Shown: piece after piece, positions 55,413 to 64,000 of the stretch
How positions within the stretch are numbered: the first letter of the stretch is position 1
Layout: every line of letters begins with the position of its first letter
NCBI GenBank assembly: GCA_039720395.1
Contig: CM077826.1
Location: 29,632,810-29,696,809, forward strand
DNA from: Liquidambar formosana
Taxonomy: Eukaryota > Streptophyta > Magnoliopsida > Saxifragales > Altingiaceae
Direction of reading: 5' to 3'
Length of the DNA: 64,000 bases
The notes under the pieces: generated by a model
Told to the model about the DNA's origin: nothing
The model's database searches: none
Seen by the model: only the letters and a program-made list of their open reading frames with translations
Position numbers and translations under genes: made by a program

Positions 55413-58400
55413 TGTTAGGATTATGCCCTAGAGCCAATCATAGAGATGGTTGTTTAGGGATTAGGAACAATCATTTGATTTAATTTATGTATATCATATT
55501 TATTATTGATTTAATAAAAGGGCTTATTCTATTATGTTTATATGCATCATTTATATTTACATAATATGTCCATGGAGTTAGAGTTAAGAATATGAAATTA
55601 CAAAGTGTTGTAATTTTGAGACTGTAAATATATCTTTGTACTAAACTCCTAAAAGAATCCTAGTTGAAGGTTCACTATGTGTGAACCACGGGTTTCAATC
55701 TGGAGAAGAGGAAGGAAGAGCCCTTATTTTAAAAATACTTGTAGAGATTTAAATTAATAAAAATCTGGTTTTTAAAAGGTTCACAAAAACAAAACAAATA
55801 AGGAGTCGCCACCTCATTTTTAGGAAAAGAGGAAAACCATAAAAACAGTTTTTAAAGAAAACCTTTGAAAACAAACCACATTACTCCGATCAAGGAAAAG
55901 CAGGTCTATCAAAACAAGAGAGGATTCGGAGACTAAGTTACGATGTGGGAAGGTTCTAGGAAACATCCTATAGGCACCCAAATCGCCCCAAAATGGGTCT
56001 CTGAATTTATATGGGCTATTTCAGTCACTTTCTAATTAGTCACCATGCATATGCAAAGAATTATCCATAAACCAATCGCATTCATCCATGAACATCCATA
56101 AAGCAATAAACATCCATAAAGCATGTAAACATCCATAAACAAGTATGAGAGATATGGAAAGCAAGTAAGAGATAGAGAGAATGAGCAAACAAGTCCATCC
56201 TATCCACTAGCAAATATGTAATGGATAAATGAGCAAGCAAACAAATCCATCCTATCCACTAACAAATATGTGATGGATAAATGTATAAGCATGGGTCCAT
56301 CCTACTCCTCTAGCATATATGTGATGGACAAATGGGTAGAAAGAAAGAAAAAAAAAACCTAGGATACTTAATATCCTAGGGCGGACTTGAACATCAAATG
56401 AGCGCCTACGTACCTTACATACAAAGATATAAGGATCAAAGTCCACGTAGTTCGATTGAAAAGGGGTTACTCCCTTTACAATGAACTATAAACCCTAAGT
56501 TTCCATTAAAAGAAAAGAAGAGTTTTTAAAAAGAAAAAAGATTTCCAAAAAAGGAAGTTGAGAAAAGATAGAATTCGAAAAGAGATAGAACTTTTATCCA
56601 AAAAGAAGTTTGAAAGAAGTAGAATTTTAAAAGAGATAGAACTCCAATTAAAACAGAATTTTAAGAGAGTTGGAAACTTAGGACTTCTAATCCAAAGTAA
56701 AGACAATAACCCAAGGGGGGAGAAGAGAACAACTCACACAATACTCACCATGAACCACTTACTATATGCAAATTATCCCGAAACATCAATAAAACATCAA
56801 TTAATCACCCTATGTATTCTATAGGGCAATTATTAAGCTCGAACCAACCATATTCATGCTCAAATCATCATTACAAGACCTAAATCAAATCTGGACAGAA
56901 TACTAAACATGCATGTAATGACCTAAAACTCATGTAAATAACAAAAATCAAAAGAGCAAAATCCTAATATGCTCCTATATGCTCTAAACACCTTAACATG
57001 CACAAAACCATCAAAAACATGCTAAATAGGCACTATCATGATGAAAATATCATATGACAATCCTAAACATGAAAAGAAAATCTAACATGATGCCTTAGGT
57101 AAGTACTTTATGTAAGAATGCGAAGTAATCATCCTTACGGCAAGCTTGCTTAAATAAAACTACCCGGAGATAATTTTACGTAGAAATCACGCCGTATGAA
57201 TGATTTCTTCACATATCCTACGTAAAATATATACCTAAGAATGTAAAGAAACTCACAGCGTACTTAAACACACTCCAAAAAGCACCCATGCACAACCTCA
57301 CCCTCTAAGGACGATAATTATCCTCAAAAAGGATAATCATCCATACACCTATGAAGATGAGGCTTACACAGCAAGTGTCATATACAAAAGATGCTTAAAA
57401 TCATGAATATAATTGAACTATGAAGAGAAAATGGCTTAAACACATCAACTGATTTTTTATGCAAAACGTACCTCTTCCTTAAGAGAGAAACTATCCTACC
57501 AGCAAACAATTCGCAATCCTAACCACTAACATGCATTCTCATCATATTTGAATCATATACACTCTAAAATATAGAGTATATATGATTCCTAATTCAATTC
57601 TAAGTCATAACTATGCAGAGAATGGAGTAGAAGAAGAAGGAATCGTAAAAGGATGCAAAGGAGACTTACAACAAAGCAAAGGTCTTCGTTGCATTCCTCC
57701 TTCTCTTTGGCTTAGTTCCCTTCTAGTTCTCCTTTGAAATTGCAGTAGAAAGCCTCCTCCAAGTGATGTGAGTGTGTGCAAACTCGTGGTCCCTCTCTCT
57801 CTTATAAGTATGAAGTGTCAAAAGTCCCTTATGCTGATGAATGAGCCTCTATTTATAACCAACCAACCATATGAACCAATTGTTGAGATTAATTCACCAT
57901 AAAATCAATCTAGGGATGTAATTAAATCCCATGAATGTTAAACAACTCAAAACCAGCTCCCAATAGGCTTAGAAGTCCTTTAGAAGGCTGAAAATCGGAG
58001 TGGTAGAGTCCCATTTCGTCAAAAATTCAAAAGGAGATAAATTAGAACGAAACGCTCAGGTGACCGGTTGGGTGAACCGGTTGGACTGGTTGGGTGAACC
58101 GGTCACCTGAGAGTGAACTCAGGTTTCCTCGGTTTTGATGATTCCTGACACGGTTTGGACTCCTAACTTCAAACGGACTTAAATTCTTTATTTTAACTCC
58201 GATTTGAGTGATTCAAAAGCCAAAATCTCAAGGATTCAATGTAGAATAAGCCTAGGATATTCTTGAACCAAAAATCCCTGACCACAGTCAGGTGGTTGAG
58301 TTTTCATGAGGTGATTACCCGAAAAAAGGTCAATTAACCATAGGATAATGTGGTGAACCAATCCAAAACCTATCAATAAATTAAATTGGCACTTCAATTA

Positions 58401-59554
58401 GACTCATTTCATCATTCTAAGGTCAATGGAACATTCCGGAACAAATTTAGAAGTCAATTGGAAAATATACGAAGTAAAAGACGAAATTGCCCTTCAAGTC
58501 GCAAAAGTTCTAATTAACTATCCAAAATGATCCTAGAAACTAAATGCAAGTGATGGGACTCAACCAAGAGACAAAAACATTCATGCAATGATGACCTATT
58601 CTCCTAAGGTTTAAAAGGGCAAAAATGTCCTTTAAGGCTTAGGGACTCCTAAATGCTTCTAAACCTAACCAAATGCTATCATGAACTCATGGGGGCGAAA
58701 ATGGGGTGTCTACACTATGATGGACAATAATGAACCATAGGACTAATACTTGTTAGGTTGACTCTATAGGAAGATAGCTAGTCTCAAGCTATTTGTGTGG
58801 AGAAACTACAACCAACAAGTGAGTGCCTATTATAAGAATAGGTACACTGAATGTGACCAAAGATATGAGATAAATTGAATGGAGTTTTAACCTGTCTATC
58901 AATCAATTTCTCATTGTTATAGTGGTACAAGTAATCCTTAGACCTGAGACACCATAATTGCCTTATACATATAGTTTTAGAAGTTTGATAACACTAAGTG
59001 TAGATCCTTATAAGGGTTTGTAAGGGTGTTCATTAGCCCTGCTGCTATGTGTGTGAAGGCATGTGAGTGATCAACAAGGAATCCATCACTCTCAGGAAAA
59101 AGAGAGTGAATGTCTCATATAGCATTCATTGAACATAACTCATTAAATCCATGGGCCCATGGTAGAATGAATATGGAAAGGAGTTTCCATAAGTTCATCA
59201 TTGAGTTGATATTAATGAATGAGTATAAAATAATTGAACTAGGGACTTGACAGACTTCCATGTCCTATTAGTTTAATTGGAGACATTGTATTGATGGAAG
59301 AATGTAATTGTAACCTATAAACTATAATAGAAGAGTTCTTTGTAAATGACTACTCACCTCATTAAGGACCACACCATGAGCCATATGCTAGGTGTTACTC
59401 ATGGCTAGTAGAAGCCCTAATTGATATAAATGAGTTATAATCAATTAGGGAATTGAAAAGAGTTTCAATTAGACCCTCTAATGGAAAGAGTTCCATTGTG
59501 CACACCTTGTGCTATCCCTACTACTTGATGATGTGAACCCAATGGGTCACACAT
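55413..59554 (+). repeat. Copia LTR F, interrupted by two gypsy insertions
   Basis: The pieces are 55413-55679 and 58720-59554. It starts TGTTAGGATTATGCCC and is collinear with the other copia LTRs up to GGGTCACACAT. It is split by the solo gypsy LTR (duplication CTATG) and then cut by the gypsy LTR at 59555. Confidence 0.88.
55680..58714 (-). mobile_element. Solo gypsy LTR, minus strand, 3035 bp
   Basis: TGTGAACC at the left to GTGTCTACA at the right, flanked by CTATG (55675-55679, 58715-58719). It has the same module order as LTR1 and LTR2 read on the minus strand: U3 hairpin with 15-bp perfect arms (58055-58069/58097-58111), TATAAATA (57850-57857), U5 blocks (56406-56450, 56358-56380, 55942-55985) and GGTGGCGACTCC antisense (about 55801-55815). 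Confidence 0.93.
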
Positions 59555-62500
59555 TGTGTGAACCCATGAAAAAAGCGCGGAGCCCACAAGGGTTTGGCAA
59601 AATGATAGGTGTGAAAGACAACAAACAAAAAGGAGTCGCCACCTCAATTTTTAAGGAAAAGAGGAAAACCGTAAAAATGTTTTATTTTCAAAACCACATG
59701 ACTCCATTAAAGGAAAAGCAAAGTCTTTGAAACCAGAAAATTGGATCCGGGGGCTAAGTTACGACATGGGAAGGTTCTGGGCAAAAGCCCATAGGCACCC
59801 ACATCGCCCGAGTTGGTCTCTTAATTTGATTGGGCTAACTTAAGATCTTTTCCACTTAAATATCATCATATATCATCACAAGGCGGCATGCATATCATAT
59901 ATTTCATCCAATCATCTCATGCACAATCACTCAAATAAAACAAAACAGAAAAAAAGAAAAGAAAAGAAAAAAGCCTAGGATACTTGGATCTTAGAACGGA
60001 CTTGAGCCTCACGAAGAGCGCCTACATACCATGCAGCGAAATACATGGATCAAAGTCCACGTAGTTCAAAAAGAATAGGGTTACAGCCTAATACAAACCT
60101 ATGGTAAAAACCCTAGGTTTCCTTATTTGAAAATACATTGATTAAACAAGTTTGAATTCAGGAAAACTTCCACAAAATGGAAACCTTGATAAAAAAACAG
60201 AATTTATTATTGAAGGAAACCTTTGATAATTACCATAAGCTTGTATTAAGAAGTAACCCTAGGAGGGAGAAGAGAAAAGAAAGAAAAAGAAAGGTGAATT
60301 GGGGCACCTTCAAACCCTACTTACCTGAGCGTACAAGCTCCTAGCATTAGCCATTTCAGACCATAGCAGCCCTATTTGCAATAGGACAAGCATTGTACCT
60401 GTTTGCACCCATACAAGTGCACACAATCATGCAAAGAAAGCAATATGCAAATCTGGACAGAACCTTGACAAGGCCTAAAATTATCCATTTATCATGCAAA
60501 CAACAAGAATAATGAATAACTAAGGATTCTAACTCAATCCTACATGCAATGACTCGACTAACATGCATAAAAACCTACCAAAGACACACTAACAAGCATA
60601 AGAGACTCCAATAACATCAATAAACATGATAACAAAGCTCATTCTAATCAAAAAGATGATATTTTATGTAAAATATGCAAATAGGCCTCCCTACGGCGAG
60701 CTTTCTTAAGCGAAACTATCCTAGGATAATTTCACATAAAAAAGTCGTTATAGGGAGGTTCAATCAGCATATCCTACATAAAATATATACCCTAGAACAC
60801 AACAGAAGAGATTTCATGCTTAAACACATCACAGAAGACTCTCATGCAAAACCTCACTCAACGAAAAGGATAATTATCCTTAGAAAAGGATAATGTCTCC
60901 AAAAACCCTAAAAAAACCCACTACATGAATGCAAACCTAGCATGATTCAACTATATGCAGCATATATAGAATGACTATAATGAGCAACAACTCAAAAAGC
61001 TAAGCTAAGCATGCTGTATGAAACTTGTGCGATTTCAGGGTTATCGAAACCCTAATCTCACAACTATGCATTAAAACCTATGAAACGACTTTAAGACATG
61101 CTCAAATTATCATGAATATCATTCATATCATATATATTAACTAACAGGAGCATCAACTCATGATAACAATCACAGCAACCTAAACATGTGAACTATGCAT
61201 GATTTAAGAGGATAGAAGGAATAAGGCTATCAAATCATTGGTAAACCAGGGATTATCAAGCATATAAAGCCATAAACTATCCTAAAATCATTCATATAAC
61301 ATCACATAAACATTGAATTCCATCCATAAGAAGAACAATCTCATGCACCATAACTATCCTAGAAGAAGAAGAAGAAGAAGAAAATTCATGTTCAGCATTG
61401 AAGGGATAGGCTTACCTCTTGTAGACTCTTCCTTGTCTTCAAACCTCTTGTTTCCTTGCTTGCTTGGGGTTGAAGAGCCTCCTCTTGAAGTCCTTCTAGC
61501 TCTCCAAACTCGTAGCTCCCTCTCTCTCTAAGTGTAAAGTGCAATTAACCTCCTCTATGTGCTGAATATCATGTCCTTTATATAGAGAACTGACCCCCTA
61601 AACCAATGGCTAAGATTAATTCATTAAATAATGATCCTAGGGCTATTAGAGACTCTCTTGGTGCTCAAACAACTCAAACCTACACACTCCTAAGCTCAGA
61701 CAAGTTGTATTGGCGGAGGAAACCGTCAAAAGAGGGAAGATAGAGTCAAATGTTGACTTAAAGTAGGATTCCTCGGGTGACCAACTAGGCCTGGACGGTT
61801 AGCCATCTGGGCTTGGACGGCTGACCGTCCAGCCCCGGACGGTTACCCGAGGGCTCTCTTCAGTTCGCTTCGGTTTTGACTTCTACTTGCTTCAGAAGTC
61901 CTAAATTCTTCAAATTAAGTCCGATTTTGACAAAATAAAAGCCAAAACGACCGTGTTTCGAAGGGGAACACATTTTTAAGCATTTTAGGATAAAACTCCT
62001 CAACCATGGGTGCATGGTTAGGTTTTACAAAGGTGGTTAACCATGGTGCCTCACCGTCGCTAAGCTGGGTTTGTACACGAGGTCGAACCGAATGCTTTCC
62101 CAATCGAAAATTGATCTTTCTAAACATGTTTAGGACATAAATAAAGCCCAATTGAAGTTAAATGAGGGAAAATTGATTGGGTCTTATGAGTCAATTTGAG
62201 CAAACCAAGAAAGGGTCTTTTAGCCAACCCGAACCATTACGAGCCGAATTGATCTTAAACCATTAATTCATGAAATTGAACCTATATATGGACTCTATAT
62301 AACCATATGAACTCAATGGAATGACTCGGGATTCATCCCAAAGTCAAATGGAAAATATACGGCTTAAAAGACGATTATGCCCTTAAAGTCGCAAAAGTTC
62401 TTATTGACTTATCGAGATGAACTCCAAATCACTTCAAAATTCATGCACATGATATTCAATGCCATAGAAACTCAATGCAAAATACTAGACTCAAAAAGGA

Positions 62501-62559
62501 CTCAAAATCCTACATGAAATGATATGTCCTAGCTAAGGTGACAAAAATGGGGTGTGACA
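59555..62559 (-). repeat. Gypsy 3' LTR of the right-edge element (3005 bp)
   Basis: Read on the minus strand it starts TGTCACACCCC at 62559 and ends GGGTTCACACA at 59555. It contains the U3 inverted repeat CCTCGGGTGACC/GGTTACCCGAGG (61771-61782, 61841-61852), TATATAAA (61577-61584), and U5 blocks (60022-60064, 59972-59995, 59763-59805). On the right, a polypurine tract and internal sequence follow, so this is a 3' LTR, not a solo LTR. An AAG/GAA microsatellite is at 61361-61381. Confidence 0.9.
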
Positions 62560-62616
62560 GAAGCCCCTTATTGGTGAACAAGTTTCACTTGTGAGCCAAT
62601 GATCAAAGAACAACCC

Positions 62617-63190
62617 ATTTTTGTTTGATGGATTAATCTCATTAATACCAACAAACTCAAATGGAATCATAAGGATAGACTTCGTCATATCCAAGCATGC
62701 GACGATTTCATCGAAGCAAAGAATTGATTGCATACCAACATTCGTTGGTGCGCTCATGCAAATGCCTACACTAATTGCATTAGTGATATAACAACACATT
62801 TTTGCTTGATGGATTAATCTCATTAATACCAACAAACTCAAATGAAACCATAAGGATAGACTTCGTCATATCCAAGCATGCGACGATTTCATCGAAGCAA
62901 AGAATTAATTGCATTTCTATGCATGCCAACTTCGTTGGTGCGCTCATGCAAATGCCTTTACCTTACACTAATTGCATTAGTGATATAACAACACATTTTT
63001 GCTTGATGGATTAATCTCATTAATACCAACAAACTCAAATGGAACCATAAGGATAGACTTCGTCATATCCAAGCGTGCGACGATTTCATCGAAGCAAAGA
63101 ATTGAACGCATTTCTATGCATGCCAACTTCGTTGGTGCGCTCATGCAAATGCCTTTACCATGCACTAATTGCATTAGTGATATCCACATG
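62617..63190. repeat. Tandem repeat, unit about 180-195 bp, 3 copies
   Basis: The units begin at 62617, 62796 and 62990 with CATTTTTG(C/T)TTGATGG. Each contains CATAAGGATAGACTTCGTC, CGACGATTTCATCGAAGC (itself a perfect palindromic core, GCTTCGATG/CATCGAAGC-like) and CTAATTGCATTAGTG. The first unit has a short deletion. Confidence 0.9.
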
Positions 63191-63279
63191 GTCTTCTCAT
63201 GATGCAAAGCTAGTTGCACTTGTGCATCACAAGGTATCCTACCAATTTCATTGGTAATTCTCAAAACGAGTTATTTTAT

Positions 63280-63700
63280 AACTCATAAATCATCATTTCA
63301 TGTGAATTATTGGTGAATTGAATGTCCATCAATTCAAAACCAAGTGCATTTCATGAAATGATAATGTATTGAGAGTCCTTCACCTCAACATCAAGTTCAT
63401 TACTTATCATTTCATGTGAAATTATCTTTATCACATGAAATGACATTGAATTGAGAGTTAATTGATTGGAAATCAAGCTTATTTCATGTCATTTCATGTG
63501 AAATTATCTTTATCACATGATACAACATTGATTTTGAAAGTCAATTGATTGAAAAACAAAGTGCATTTCATGGCCTCTTCACAAAGGTAGCAAGTTAGTT
63601 CGTAACTAGCATAGCTTACGAATCATCATTTCATGTGAAGTTATCTTTATCACATGATTAGCAAGTCATTCCATGTGAAATTATCTTTATCACATGATAT
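63280..63700. repeat. Short interspersed repeats of TTTCATGTGAAATTATC type
   Basis: At least five copies of CATTTCATGTGAAATTATC followed by TTTATCACATGA (about 63290, 63408, 63488, 63627, 63668), each able to fold as TCATGTGA../..TCACATGA. Confidence 0.75.
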
Positions 63701-64000
63701 GATATCACTATCATCTCCTAGAGAATTGAATTCCAAGACTTGCAAGTCAATCAATTCAACACCAAGCTCATTTCATGAGAAAGCCATTTATCATGGCCAT
63801 TACAATTCCTCGTTATGCGGGCGAATACAATCACCCAAGATTCAAAAATTTCATTGAAACTTGATAAACTTGAGGGATATATTCATCCCATAACTCAAGG
63901 ATTGCACAAAAAGTCAATTTGGAGAAGTTTAGAGGTCGCAAGCGTGCAAGACGGGGCAAACGGGCAAAGCGGGCTAGGGTGACCATCTGCCCTCAGATGG

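Larger units (their letters stand above)
62560..64000 (-). mobile_element. 3' internal region of a gypsy element, continuing beyond the window
   Basis: On the minus strand it ends in a polypurine tract and hairpin (62560-62603) closely matching 16465-16507. It holds a tandem repeat of about 180-195 bp (62617-63190) and shorter repeats (63280-63700). A GGGCTAGGGTGACC motif at 63971-63984 is the probable start of the internal GC-rich hairpin, cut by the window edge. The short open frames here are repeat translations. Confidence 0.8.

Noticed and set aside
62533..63264. Repeated similar short proteins on both strands
   Set aside because: Translations of a tandem DNA repeat; identical frames on opposite strands argue against coding.
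62600..63700. CRISPR-like array
   Set aside because: Units are 180-195 bp or irregular, with no short repeat/spacer regularity, and this is plant retroelement DNA.

Overview
This window is heterochromatin-like repeat DNA from a flowering plant, probably a eudicot. The evidence is two families of plant LTR retrotransposons (Ty1/copia, and Ty3/gypsy of Tat/Ogre type with a second RNase H), a CACTA transposon carrying a plant EB1 gene fragment, and a Mutator-like element with a 9-bp target duplication. I see no intact host gene, no tRNA or rRNA gene and no CRISPR array. Every coding region is broken, and premature TAG codons are common.

Layout. 1-476 is the end of a gypsy LTR lying inside the 3' LTR of copia A (minus strand, to about 10261, with a TG..CA solo LTR at 1736-3893 inside its pol). 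Copia B (plus, 10262-12912) abuts A. 12913-27981 is the 3' part of a Tat-like gypsy element: an antisense plant-mobile-domain pseudogene, a GC-rich hairpin, a minisatellite, a PPT and the 3' LTR. That LTR holds a CACTA element (16926-20067) and a solo gypsy LTR (20556-26397). The latter holds a copia solo LTR (22308-25627), which holds another (22397-24058). 27982-31645 is a diverged copia-like LTR, unassigned DNA and a MULE (29673-31120). 31651-54714 is a copia solo LTR split by copia D (32030-53420). D is itself split by 5'-truncated copia C (minus, 32254-39850) and by a rearranged gypsy element (42775-46863). From 55326 there is a gypsy LTR start, a copia LTR (from 55413) split by a gypsy solo LTR (55680-58714), and the 3' LTR (59555-62559) and 3' internal region of a gypsy element that runs off the right edge.

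Most insertions are fixed by target-site duplications found by eye: TTTTA, TTA, AAGGG, GGTAA/GTTAA, ATGCA, CATCC, CATAC/CATGC, ATAAC, CTATG and a 9-bp TAATATTTA. Several are supported by an empty site in a sister copy.

Biology. The copia copies share one internal deletion in RT and another in RNase H, so the family was probably moved in trans by an autonomous relative. The most interesting signals are structural. The gypsy LTR carries inverted repeats in U3 and U5 whose paired bases change together between copies. The copia leader carries three hairpins showing one common 17-nt loop, plus a palindromic TATA box whose arms differ symmetrically between copies. These look like selected RNA or DNA structures of the retroelements and are the best candidates here for something undescribed.
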